Of a stretch of DNA of 64,000 bases, positions 46,479 through 56,753 are shown piece after piece. The first letter of the stretch is position 1; each line of letters starts with the position of its first letter. The position numbers and the translations under genes are program-made. Source of the DNA: Hanleya hanleyi (lineage: Eukaryota; Mollusca; Polyplacophora; Lepidopleurida; Hanleyidae). The stretch covers positions 1 to 64,000 of the forward strand of contig JAVTVY010019468.1 in the NCBI GenBank assembly GCA_036873755.1, written 5' to 3'. The notes under the pieces are model-generated. The model saw only the letters and a program-made list of their open reading frames with translations, was not told the origin of the DNA and ran no database searches.

Positions 46479-47372
46479 ACTATCACACCACTATTGAATA
46501 CTTGTATGCAAAATATAAGTATAAAAATATATCTAATTTTTGAATGGAATTTTCTCCCTTGAAAAGAATGTCCCTGCATGCAGAACTAAAACCTCAAGAT
46601 TGCCAGTCGATATTGATCTTCGGACGCCTATTGCGCTATCTACGGTCACTAGTCAAAATTTCGATGCACCACTTCAAGTTCAACTCACCTCCACAGCGTT
46701 GAGATGTTCTGACAGCAGCTGCTTTGACGTCTGGCATTCTTTCCTTTTCTTTTTATATATGCGCAAAAGACCAAAGAACTAAACTAAACTAAACTAAACT
46801 GAAATTTGACTATCACACTACTATTGAATACTTGTATGCAACATATAAGCAAGATATATCTAATTTTTGTTGGAAGGTTATATTGAGCGTATATAAATGG
46901 AGTGTTCTCCCTTGGAAAGAATGTCCCTGCATGCATAACTAAAAACTCAAGATTGCCAGTCGATATTGATCTTCGGACGCCCATTGCGCTATCTACGGTC
47001 ACTACTCAAAATTTCGAGGCACCAATTCCACTCACCTCCACAGCGTTAAGATGTTCTGACAACAGCTGCTTTGACGTCTGGCATTCTTTCCTTTTCTTTT
47101 TACATATGCGCAAAAGACCAAAGACCTAAACTAAACTGAAAATTAACTATCACACTACTATTGAATACTTGTATGCAACATATAAGAAAGATATATCTAA
47201 TTTTTGTTGGTAGATTATATTGAGCGTATATAATTGGAGGTTTCGCCCTTGGCAAGAATGTCCCTGCATGCATAACTGAAAACTCAAGATTGCCAGTCGA
47301 TATTGGTCTCCGGACGCCCCTTGCGCTATCTACAGTCAGTAGTTAACATTTCGATGCACCAATTCGACTCAC
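46479..47372 (-). repeat. Tandem duplications of the FAAH-like exon 1 end and its intron
   Basis: Units of about 330-336 bp start near 46479, 46809 and 47145, each with 'gactatcaca' and 'ctattgaatacttgtatgc', 'gattgccagtcgatattg' and the exon end. In each, the minus strand reads a Lys-rich string, then SEHL(K/N)AVE and a GTGAG splice donor (donors at 47372, 47035 and 46688). The third unit merges into the full exon 1. The two extra copies encode KKRKECQTSKQLLSEHL-type peptide but lack the membrane segment, so they are duplicated exon ends, not whole exons. Confidence 0.82.
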
Positions 47373-47627
47373 CTCCACAGCTTTAAGATGTTCTGACAAC
47401 AGCCGCTTTGACGTATCGCATTCTTTCCTTTTCTTTTCTATTTTTCTCATCGTCTGTTGTTTCTTGTACCATTTGAAGCTATATAAGGCTGCTGCGGTGA
47501 CAGCTAAAGCAGCCACAACTCTTTTCAAATCGAGATATGGCCAGCTGACATTCTCCGACCATTCATGCCACTGAGGCCACTTAACCAGGTGTATTGGCAT
47601 AGTCTGAGGAGGATACATCACAAACAT
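47373..47627 (-). CDS. FAAH: FAAH-like gene, first exon with membrane anchor
   Basis: The exon starts at ATG 47627 (an alternative ATG is at 47600, MPIHLVKWPQWHEW) and ends with LSEHLKAVE at donor GTGAGT (47372). It encodes a single hydrophobic helix, VVAALAVTAAALYSFKW, followed by a basic, coiled-coil-like stretch KKQQTMRKIEKKRKECD. This matches the N-terminal anchor plus charged linker of FAAH-1, an integral membrane serine hydrolase that degrades fatty-acid amides. The next exon at 46312 continues in frame. The Polinton terminus lies 1.28 kb upstream, inside the likely promoter zone. Confidence 0.68.
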
Positions 47628-48908
47628 ATTCTGTTATTCTGACTATATATATTCTGAATATATTTTCAGAGTACAATAGGAGAGAGAATCATCGATCTAT
47701 ATGACATATCTAAATATCGAGTATTTAAGAGAGAGAAAATGGGAGGAAAATCAAACTGGCGTATCTGACATTACTAAAATTCAAGAGTGAATCTTGGAAA
47801 ATTACGTTCTATTTCCCCAAGGGGGACTACTCAATAAGGCTTGTCTGTCTCGAAGCGTAATGGGAGATAAATGCCAATCTGACATGCCTAAATATTTCAA
47901 AGGAGAGAAAATTAGAAATGACATTCCGTCTAACTTGTAGTGGGACAACTCATTGCGAAGGAAGAATGGGACGAAAATCAAATTGGCGTATGTGACATAA
48001 AGAAAATTCAAGAGTGGATATTGGGAAATTACATTCTATCTCCATACTGATCTACCATAGTGATTTCCTCTCGTGATCCTTTCATCAAGGATGGATCCTT
48101 TATTGCTTTCGTAACAACGAGTTTACTCAAGACTCAGCGATATGGGCAAATTATGACTAGATAATTTATATATAAAATAGAGGCACTCTCAAATTGTACT
48201 TACTGTGGGGGGGGTGATCTACATCAAATGTTTACTCCAGACAATCTGAGACGATAGCAAGGCTTCTAAAATCCCCCAGACCCGAACCTAGCCGGTTGTA
48301 CGTCAGGGTCCTGGACTACTGAACCCATATTAGTGGATCTGGGTCAAGGAACCTTGCAGCCCAGGCTATTTTCAGTCAGACAAAAGAACTATCGCTGAAT
48401 TGATGAATAAAATATGGTACGGCGTATAACCCACACTGTGCATATATAAATGTTATGTAACCTAGACTGACTGTTTTATGTACATACATGTAGCTATAGT
48501 CCTAGTCCGAGCTTCCTATGACCCTTTACGTCAGACGACGGATAATTTATTATTATCATTTTTTTTTCGTTGAAGCCCTGGAACATGCCACTGGGCATTT
48601 TATTCACTGTTCTGGCTACGGTTTTACAATATACCCTTACAATGCCCAGGGTAGCAAAAATTATATATAAATATCAGATGTAACATCTAACTCTTATTTC
48701 AATATATCTGCGGAATGCTAAATGAAATATATTATGTACATATGACCCCCATTGCCCTTCCCGGCAGACCCGTCATGTAAGACAACTTCAATCGGCAACA
48801 CTTTGCGTGCACTATACTTGGCCCTTTTCACTCCTTGGTTGAATGGTTCCCCACATGTAGTCACCTGCTGTATGTGTCTTACATGACGGATTTGCCCACT
48901 TCCCCCTC
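47628..48908. other. Region between FAAH-like start and Polinton 2
   Basis: About 47690-48045 is a diverged repeat ('attcaagagtg.at.ttgg.aaattac.ttctat' appears twice, 'gagagaaaat' several times). A GGGGGGGG run is near 48208-48216. No gene seen. Polinton element 2 begins at 48909. Confidence 0.5.
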
Positions 48909-49689
48909 AGTAGTATACAAAGGGCATATTCACGTTTCTGCTCCTCCCTGCGCATGCGCAGAAAAACAACTGGAAGTGGGCAGGCCTGTGTGCGCAGGCC
49001 TTCTGCGCAAGTCTCACTGCGCAAGTGTGTGACATCACTTCCGGTCACGTGGCCTTGGACGTGGAGGATGTATTCCTCCGTGGTGATGCGGTCGGTGGTG
49101 ATGCGGACGCGGGAAAAAGCCTCCGCGGACAGAAAGTAGTCCCAAATACGCAGGGAGCCGGGAGAAATTCTCCGGCAATCTTTGGAACATTTTGTGGGCG
49201 TGAGGGGCCCCTATTGGACCGATTGGGTCGAGTTAGGTGTCAAAGTGAAGCGCTCCTCCAGGGCGATCAAGTCATGGGTGGGTGCATGTAAATTTAGGAT
49301 TTGTCCCGAAAATATGAAAAGCGGAACACGAACTTTACCCCTACAATAGTGGAAAACTCCTATCAACCATGTCCAAAAGGGTTAATATCGATTCCCGGGC
49401 GTATCGGGTCCTGCTGAGAGAAGTAGGGTGGGGGAGTGGGTGTATGTAAATTGAGAATTTGTCCCGAAAATATAAAAAGCGGAACACGGACTTTACCCCT
49501 ACAATAGGGGAAAACCCCTATCAACCATGTCCAAAAGGGCTAATATCGGTTTCCGGCTTTTCGGGGCCTGCTGAGAGAGGCAGGGTGGAGGAGTGGGTGA
49601 TTGTAAAATTAGGATTTGTCCCGAAGATATAAAAAGCGGACCACGAACTTTACCCCTCAAATAGGGCCTGATTCGCACATTTGCATCTA
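48909..49689 (+). repeat. Left terminal inverted repeat of Polinton 2
   Basis: The outer 350 bp carry TGCGCATGCGCA (48949-48960), a CACTTCCGG plus CACGTG pair (49036-49051) and 'cctccgtggtgatgcgg'. The inner part is a tandem repeat of about 140-150 bp with 'tttgtcccgaaaatat', 'aaaagcgga.cacg.actt' and 'tttacccctacaatag'. It ends at 'gcatcta' (49689). Confidence 0.92.
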
Positions 49690-51774
49690 TTTGTGGATTT
49701 TACTATGGGTTATGGGGTCTTGTTTTCTTCGTCTCGCCACGTAAAATACGATGGCAAGGGTCTCGGAGCAAAGCGGTAAAATTTTTCGAAAAGTTCACGG
49801 AGGTCTGGGTAGGCCCATAGGCCTACTGGCTCAGTGAATAGGTACATACTGGGCAATTCTCTGCGATATGGGCTGTGGGATTTTGTTTTTCACGTCTCAT
49901 CACGTAGAACATGATGGGCGGGTGAATTTTTTTGAAAAAGTCACTGTGTGCATGCGTAGGGGGTAAGTAGCGCTGTGTGGACGTTTTGGGGTCTAGGTGA
50001 GCCTCTAGTGGTCCGATGGTGTCATATGAGGTCTTATTTTTTTAAGCTCTCGTGGAGGAGCATCCGACTGGACTAATGTATCGTCCGTTTTCAATATTCT
50101 GCGCATGCGCAGTCTGGCTGTAATATAGAAAGCAGGCATTTCGGGGGTGCGTAGGGGTGTGTTTGGGGTAGAGATGGACCAGCATTGGTCCAATTGGGTC
50201 GTGAGAGGCCTCAAAGTGAAGCTTTTGTGGGATAGAGTCAGAATGGCGTGTCTTTTATTGCAAGTCACGTCAATCTGCGCATGCGCAGTTGGGTGTAGTA
50301 AGTAAATTTGTCCCGATACTTCACAAGGAGTATGTTCCTTGCCCATGTACATGTACTCTGAACCTGTCCGCGTCGTCCCTCCGTCTACCATCCGGGTACT
50401 CTGGTTTTACATCCGGGAACTCAACATCCGGGTTTCTCGTCGTTCCTCCGTCTTCCATCCGGGTACCGTGGTTTTTACATCCGAGTACTCATCTTACATC
50501 CGGATTTGTTCATGTTTTACATCCGGGTACTCATCTTACATCCTTGCGCAGGTCTGTCTGCGCAGGTCACGTGGTTTGGTGGTGTGGGTCTGCGCAAGTG
50601 GTGTGACGTCACTTCCGGTTTCAGAATGACCAAAAACTACCTCCGTACACAGAAGAGTTCCAATTTTTCCGTAGACCTTAGAGGTATGCGTGAATGATTT
50701 GTACTGACCTTCAACATCCGGGACCTCTTCAACATCCGGGTTTCCCAGTGGGTTTTTCCCTCTGGAGTGCGTCGTCCCTCCGTCTTTACATCCGGGTACT
50801 CTTCAACATCCGAGTTTAAACATCGGGGTTTTCCAGTGGGTTTTTCCATCCGGGTTTTCCCCGGCCCGGCCGCACGCATGCGCGGGTTATCCGGCCGCAC
50901 GCATGCGCGGATGAATCAACGGAAGTGCGCAGGTCACGGGGCATGTATTCCTCCGTGGTGATGCGGTCTGGCGGTGATGCGGTCGTGGAGAGAAGCTTCC
51001 GCGGACAGAAAAAGTTGTCCCGGGAATTCAAATACGCGGGCGTTGATTTTCGCCTATGACGTCACTATGACGTCACATCCGCGTCAAAAGGCCACAGGGC
51101 ACATCCAGGTCAAAATGTCAAAGGTCCCTTTCCGTCAATGTCCGGCCCTCTCCGGGACAACAGATAGCCTTTATCCGCCCTCGCGAAACACCCATGGAAC
51201 GCGCGGGGTCCCCGGCAATATCGCCAGCACTATGCCCATGTAAAATAACCAGTGGGGAATCCTCAGTGTCTCCATACAGCGAGAAACGGTATTGGCGCGA
51301 AAAAATACATGCAACCATGGAACTTATAGTAATAAACATAATCTATAGGTTTTGGATGAGTCCCCACTCGCCGTCTTCCTGGTCTGTACCCGCTCCTCGA
51401 ACTCTATAGTTTTTTCACTCCATCTGTTGCTCTGGTAACGTACCATCTTTCTTCCTCGTCAAAATTTTGTGCTGGAATGTTCGCTCTTAACCTAGACCAA
51501 AACATGTAGTACTTGGTCTGTGGGCTGATTTCATACGCTATCTATTTTATTGCAGTGCTCTTGCATTGTTTTCTGGACATTGATTGGTTACATTTGACCC
51601 CATCCTAGGCCACTGGTTGGCTACTTTTCCCAGCCCATTCATTGACTGGCCCACACCAGTTTGGTTAAAATTAGAATCCCACGTGTCTGTTTAAGCGTTG
51701 GGCATTAATGTCGCCTTAAGCACGTAACCTATTGTACAGAAACACACAAGACAGGGTTTTGGGTGAGATCTCAT
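49690..51774. promoter_or_regulatory. Non-coding subterminal region rich in promoter motifs
   Basis: No gene is recognised. TGCGCATGCGCA recurs at 50100-50111 and 50276-50287. The word ATCCGGGT and variants recur about a dozen times at 50387-50860 (for example 'tacatccgggtactc'), each containing an ETS-type CCGGAT core on the minus strand. At 50938-51030 there is a second copy of part of the left terminal repeat ('tattcctccgtggtgatgcgg', 'ttccgcggacaga'). Two perfect CREs (TGACGTCA) lie at 51057-51064 and 51068-51075. ATTGG words cluster at 51580-51650. The minus-strand late transcript would end at AATAAA words near 51775-51788. Confidence 0.6.
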
Positions 51775-51877
51775 TTTATTTTTTTATTCAACAATAAAAA
51801 CAACAACAACAACGTGAGAACAACCACGTGAAACCTGAAGCCTAGAACAGGGGTTTGTACATTGAAATCGATAGAAC

Positions 51878-52351
51878 TTAAGCCCAGAACGGGGCTTGTA
51901 CATTGAAATAATCGGCGGCCCAGTCATATACGAGTACTTCTCGGTCCTCGGCCTTGGGGTACTCCTCAAACATCTGTACGATCGTCTGCATGGAATGTGT
52001 CCGAAATCGATGGTACAGGTAGAACAAGCAATATTGTGCACACACGCTACTGGTTAGTCTTTGCAACGCTTGATTGTTCCAACACCACGTCTCTGCGCCT
52101 TGATCCATGAAGTCTGCTAAATCGGAATGGAGGGGTGGCAGGCCGTACGGGTCAAAGTATTCGCCCAGCTGTTCTGTCAAGTACACGGCCACCCAATGTT
52201 GACGGGGTCGATCCATCCGGTCCATGTTAAGGATGTAGGCGGCAGGATACACACGGTCTAATGGGAACACATCTCGGGCGAACACCCCTTGAAAGACCAT
52301 ACGTGTCCCTGGTTCATTCTCCAGCACGGTGGTTATCTGGTCTGTATCCAT
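51878..52351 (-). CDS. PRO: Adenain-like cysteine protease, element 2
   Basis: 157 residues, starting MDTDQITTVLENEPG. The catalytic order is retained: His in RQHWVAV, Asp in EYFDPYG, Gln and Cys in CAQYC. It is one of the few genes in this element without a break. The start ATG directly follows the stop of the major-capsid frame, as in element 1. Compared with the element 1 copy it has a different C-terminal extension (YFNVQAPFWA). Expected role: maturation of virion proteins. Intactness amid broken neighbours may simply reflect its small size. Confidence 0.88.
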   Translation of the reverse strand: MDTDQITTVLENEPGTRMVFQGVFARDVFPLDRVYPAAYILNMDRMDRPRQHWVAVYLTEQLGEYFDPYGLPPLHSDLADFMDQGAETWCWNNQALQRLTSSVCAQYCLFYLYHRFRTHSMQTIVQMFEEYPKAEDREVLVYDWAADYFNVQAPFWA

Positions 52352-52352
52352 G

Positions 52353-53658
52353 TTATGTGGCAAAGTCACACAGGACGTTGCGCGCCTTGTCCACTTGAAT
52401 GATGTTGCCAATTTCGGCGTAGCAGATCACATTGACGGTGCTCCGGAGGGCTCGTGCAAAGTGGATTTCCAACCGTAAATTGCCTTGCTTGGTGAGGGCC
52501 AGCTGATGGTCGCTCTCTAATGTGGGGGTCAGATCGAAACAGAACAACGTGTATCCGCTCGCGTAGTCCTCTCGACTGATCATATTTCCTTCGTCCTGGT
52601 TGATTTGTCCGGTCGCTGTAAACAGGTTCTGATAGGCTCGAATTAAATTCCCGCGCCCAAAGTTCGGTGTTAAGGCCGTGGCTGGGACCTGTTGCCCGTC
52701 CACATGCAGGGCCAGCAAATTGATACTGAAATGTTTAAAGTCAGACGGGTTCTCTGTGTAGGCTCCGCTGAAACTGGTATTTTCCACACAGACTCAATCG
52801 CTTGGGCAGTTCATCCAGGAACAGGTTTTCTTTGTTGGCGCTCATATTTCCAGCAGGCACAGAGAACACTTTGGTTTGCAGACGTCGGATAGGGTACCGG
52901 GCTGGTTTTGTTTCCAAGGCTTGGAGGTGTTCCAATTGAACCGCTGGATTCGGTTTCACTTTTCGGACATACAGGACTGCATCTTCGATGACGATCTTAT
53001 GGTCGGCTACATCCCCCTCTACATTAGTTACCACCAAGGCGAAGGTTGGAGGCGTCCGTATCAGTCGAATTTTGATGGGGATCTTGTTCAAGAGGTACCG
53101 GTCTTGCATGAAAATGTCTGCGTGCAGTCGACCCATGAGATCCACCGAGGCGCCGTTCGCAGTGAAAGCCTTCCGTTTGTTATATCCTTCATTGTCCACC
53201 GTGTCCATGTGCTCGGCTGTGTCCTGGTAGAATAAAGCGGTTGTCAGCTGAGATTGTTTAGCCTCTCGTCCATACGACCACAGAATCTCGATGTAGGCTT
53301 GATAGCGGTACGTGTTGGTCGAGTCACTGATGAGTTTGTGGCTGAGAAACATATCAACCTGTTCAAACATAGAGTGCAGCCAAAAATTCGTCGGGTCCAC
53401 CGTTGCACCGCCAGCGATTCTAGAGCCATCCCCATTGACGATGTGGGCTTTCACATACAAGTACGTATGGGCTAAATCCACATAGGCCGTATCCGGATTA
53501 CTGATGGTGAACTCGATGGGCCCTGTTTCATCGATGCTGGATAGCGGGAGATGCTCCACTCATAATCCTTGTTCGGCACTGGTCTGTGTGGACGGGACGG
53601 TCCACAAATCAAATTCACTGTTAGTGGAAGGACAGGACTCTGCGTGGATTAAGGACAT
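52353..53658 (-). pseudogene. Major capsid-like protein, stop codon and frameshift
   Basis: The homologue of 34022-32715. The N-terminus begins at ATG 53658 (MSLIHAESCPSTNSEFDLW). A TGA lies at 53562-53560, at a position where the intact copy has Trp. The frame then runs open to near 52800, where about two bases are missing and the rest continues in a second frame to 52353. Conserved blocks such as VEHLPLSSI, TIEFTISNPDTAYVDL-like and LPNFGRGN remain recognisable. The protein could not be made in one piece from this locus. Confidence 0.88.
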
Positions 53659-53660
53659 GT

Positions 53661-54064
53661 TCAAGAAAAAATATCCCGGTTCTTCGATGTGCGTCGTCGC
53701 TGGGTCGGTCGTCGACTGGTGCGCGGTCTCGGTGGTGCAGGTCTTTTATTCCCTACGGTGCGTTCTGCTTTGGCGACCAACACACCTCCTGCTTCTTTGG
53801 CTCGGCGTTTCAAGGCTTGTTTGGGTGCCGCACCGCCCAAGACATCACCGGCGACTTGCAGCCCTCTGCGTACCGCTTGTTTGCCGATCGCTTTCACCCC
53901 ACGCGTCACCAAGGGCAGGGACGTTTTGACGATGCTCCCATGTATGTTTCCCAGCCAATGCCCTCGTTGAATGCGTGTACCTGCAAAGGCCGTAAGACCA
54001 CCCCGGCCTGTTGGGTATAATAGTCCATATAGCTGCGTGCATCGCACTCGTAAGGCACCTTCAT
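53661..54064 (-). pseudogene. Basic pX/mu-like protein, frameshifted near the start
   Basis: The ATG at 54064 (MKVPYECDARSYMDYY) overlaps the stop of the minor-capsid gene, as in element 1. A one-base shift about 20 codons later, in a G-rich run, moves the rest into another frame. That frame reads GGLTAFAGTRIQRGHWLGN and ends in a very basic tail (RPAPPRPRTSRRPTQRRR). The stop lies 2 nt before the major-capsid ATG. The Gly-rich QRG motif and basic tail support the same role as the 34022-34444 gene. Confidence 0.78.
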
Positions 54065-54744
54065 TATACAAAGTTGGGAGAACGTGCTTGTCGAAAATAA
54101 AGTGTGACCATGACTTTCCCAATCTCGAATGCCAGAGGTTGTCCGGTGTCGTCCCTTATATCGATGGTGATGGTACTGATGTCAGTTTGTCGCACCGGTA
54201 GATAGAGTACGTGGTGAAAGCCCTGTGTTACTTGATCTCCGTAGTCCATATAAGCCAGCCTTAAGATCCAGCATGACCTTCCCCCGAAGCCGTCCGGGCC
54301 CGACATAGTTACTCGTCTCCAGTGCACACAGCTCCTTCAACGTCTTGCTGAAACGTAAGGTCACATTGCTCTGGACAATGATCAGGAACTTGTGGTTCCA
54401 CTCGTCGTACTCCATCTGGATCATCTTTGCAAACGGGAAGATATTGATTCCTCCAGGGGTCGAGCTCTTGATGAGGTTACGCAACGCCTGGATGAATATT
54501 TTGGGTGTATGGTACAGGCCTTCGGGAAGAGAGAAGTTATAGGTGTTGCCTACGTATACGACTTCGTACCACACCGTATCATGTTGCACGTTGTACCACG
54601 TATATGGGTACTGGATATCCACTAGGCCTACTCCTAACGTCCGGGGAGATGCAAGGGATGTGGCAGCTGCGTGACATAATGGGCCAAGGTGTTGTTGGGA
54701 AACACCGCAGCCGAGCTCTTACTGGATAGGGTGAGGTAAAACAT
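54064..54744 (-). pseudogene. Minor capsid (penton-like) protein, multiply broken
   Basis: It begins MFYLTLSSKSSAAVFPNN at 54744 and stops at the conserved GR-W-E position (near 54638) through a stop codon and small deletion. A second frame from 54622 (DIQYPYTWYNV) carries the middle. A further shift plus a deletion of about 25-30 codons (relative to element 1) near 54260 leads to the C-terminal frame (LYLPVRQTDISTITIDIRDD). The order and the overlap with the pX start are as in element 1. Confidence 0.82.
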
Positions 54745-54830
54745 GGCGACTGAGCTTTCCTGCTTCCTCTGCCCGTTTTAATAGTTTGGCGTCGTGATCG
54801 TCGCGGTGACTTGCTACGTGTCATAGATCT

Positions 54831-55631
54831 TTAAGCGCGTATTTTCAGGAGTGGTGTGGTAAAGGGGTGCCCGTCGTTGTGGTGATTTGGGTGGTGAGTC
54901 CGGTTCCCACTCGGTTTCTCAAGTTTGTGGGGGTTGCGTCTGTCGTGCACGTATCGGCGATTGCTGATCATGCTGCATCCATGCCCAGCGCTGGGGCTTC
55001 CCCACCAATTCCACTGAGGGGCTGTGGGTGGTACACCTGGTAATGGTGGCTGCACTTCTGAGGTCAGCGGTGTGTCGCGTGGTGGTGGTGATTGTGGTGC
55101 TGGGGTAGAGAGGGTTATGTATTGCCCCATAAACGGCATGTACCGCTGAAACGTCTCATTGTACTGTTGTACTTTCTCACTGTCGCTTAACCCCGGTCTT
55201 TGTAAGATCTGACACATCTCTTCATGGGTGTTTATGGTCTTTACCGTAGCTGGGATCGGATACGGCGATTGGAGGCTTTGAAGAAGCAGTGGTTCGACGA
55301 GGACCATTTTTTTCGTGTGGTTCATTGTCGGCCTTACAGTCCGCACACTATCGGTCCCTACACGGAAACGACCAACGGTGCTAAAATGGCCCCGACAAAG
55401 CCGCTTCTGGACTAGGGTTTGGAGACCTGTCTTAGGCTTGACCAACTTGGTCTTCTGAGCCGAATTCAGTGGTAAATTGCCTTTTAACAGGTTGTACCTG
55501 ATCTCGCACATAAAGCGTACAAGGTCAGAGTCCGCGCCGCGTACAATGGTTCGGACCAACTCGGGTGGGGCCGTCTTCAATACACGGAGCGTCGGGGCGT
55601 GCTTCCGTACTCGCGCAGACATTATGTGCAA
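54831..55631 (-). CDS. Two-module Polinton protein of unknown function
   Basis: An open frame of 266 residues. Residues about 14-80 (RVLKTAPPELVRTIVRGADS, then RFMCEIRYNLLKGNLPLNSAQ) form a small helical module. Residues from about 103 (MNHTKKMVLVEPLLLQSL, then EMCQILQRPGLSDSEKVQQYN) form a second. Both occur in invertebrate Polinton-like elements, there usually as separate ORFs in my recollection. The Pro-rich linker and the low-complexity His/Asn/Arg tail after about residue 190 may be out of frame. The gene lies between minor capsid and packaging ATPase on the same strand. Its role is not known; late or virion-associated function is inferred only from neighbours. Confidence 0.6.
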   Translation of the reverse strand: MHIMSARVRKHAPTLRVLKTAPPELVRTIVRGADSDLVRFMCEIRYNLLKGNLPLNSAQKTKLVKPKTGLQTLVQKRLCRGHFSTVGRFRVGTDSVRTVRPTMNHTKKMVLVEPLLLQSLQSPYPIPATVKTINTHEEMCQILQRPGLSDSEKVQQYNETFQRYMPFMGQYITLSTPAPQSPPPRDTPLTSEVQPPLPGVPPTAPQWNWWGSPSAGHGCSMISNRRYVHDRRNPHKLEKPSGNRTHHPNHHNDGHPFTTPLLKIRA

Positions 55632-55710
55632 CTAATGCTAGAACCCACAACCCTGACTTTTTATCCTTTGCGGGCTACCTCCCGCATATTCTTTCACTTC
55701 AGAGACAAAG

Positions 55711-56196
55711 TCAACCATGATGTTGTATTAATTCTTTTATTATCCCCATCATCAAACACACACTCCAGCTGGGCGTACCCACGGTGGGTGTGTTTACAAC
55801 ATTTTTGCATGTACACGTGGTGAGGCTCTCCGGGGAAGATACCGGTCCGTAGTCGAAGGTTGTCGGGGTGGCTTGCTTCAGGTCGAAGAGCATATATCCG
55901 TGCTGAGGGGTTGTCGCATATTAAAAGGCTTCCACCGCAAACTGCGTGCGGCTGGGGTACATCTGTCTCGCCAGGTGCATCAGTTGAGTGGTATCTCTCG
56001 GGTTTTTGAAGACCACCAGGTTGTGGGCATTTAAGCTGATGTTCCGATGTTATTTGTTTTTACTGAACAGATTCTACACAATGTAGATGATGCTGAGACG
56101 TCGATGATGGCTGCCTTTGGTAAAGAGTTGGGTGCCCCGCGCATCCGTCTCCACCATGAGATCATCCAGTTCATCAAATCGGCCAAGTTGGGTAGG
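55711..56196 (-). pseudogene. ATP: FtsK/HerA-type packaging ATPase, C-terminal remnant
   Basis: The minus strand reads FDELDDLMVETD, then QLFTKGSHHRRLSIIYIV, a stop, NLFSKNK, a stop, HRNISLNAHNLVVFKNPRD, LARQMYPSRTQF, a stop, and YMLFDLKQATP. This is the Walker B and C-terminal half of the genome-packaging ATPase of Polintons and related viruses; DDLM carries the Walker B acidic pair. Three in-frame stops (TAG, TAA, TAA) interrupt it. The N-terminal half with Walker A is missing upstream of 56196, where the sequence becomes unrelated. In a working element the enzyme would drive DNA into capsids. Confidence 0.85.
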
Positions 56197-56753
56197 CCTT
56201 CAATAGGTTAACCAGAAGACCATACTGTGAAGCCATGTGACTCTGTCAGTATGTCGGCACCTCTTCCCACTTCCCTTATATGTGTATATGGCGAGATTCT
56301 GCTGGTGGACGTTTCGTCTACGAGGCTCGCCACCTGTACAGACCTTTTGGTCTTTGATATATGCTGGCATTTATGGGAAATTGATGCTTGGTCGACATCG
56401 GGCCTTACAGACTAGTCTTTGTGTTAAATGCCGTCATTGTTATCTGGCGACGATACAGATGACCAATACCGAGTGTACGAGTTGTCACAGTGACACAGCT
56501 CACCAATTACCAATATACGAGTTGTCAGAGCATTTCCATCATAGCGCTCTAGATTTGTATCTAATACCGCTTATGCCGGTGTTAGGGGCAGTGTGATCAT
56601 GTCATCCAAGTTGCCACATGAACAGGTACAATAAAAGCGTACCTGAGATACAACACATATCACGAATCGTTAGATTCTTGGTATGTGCTTTAGAATAGGT
56701 TAACCACAAGCCATGTGACTCTGTCAGTATGTCGGCACCTCTTCCCACTTTCC
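56197..56753. repeat. Inserted segment bounded by an ~80-bp direct repeat
   Basis: The sequence 'aataggttaacca' followed by 'gccatgtgactctgtcagta' and 'tgtcggcacctcttccc' occurs at 56205-56285 and again at 56690-56765, 485 bp apart. The DNA between has no recognised gene. It sits exactly where the ATPase N-terminus should be, so a duplication or deletion here probably removed it. Confidence 0.75.

Noticed and set aside
56237..56596. 119-residue plus-strand ORF with several Cys and His residues
   Set aside because: The spacing does not fit a zinc finger, and it lies in a rearranged segment of a minus-strand element; likely chance.
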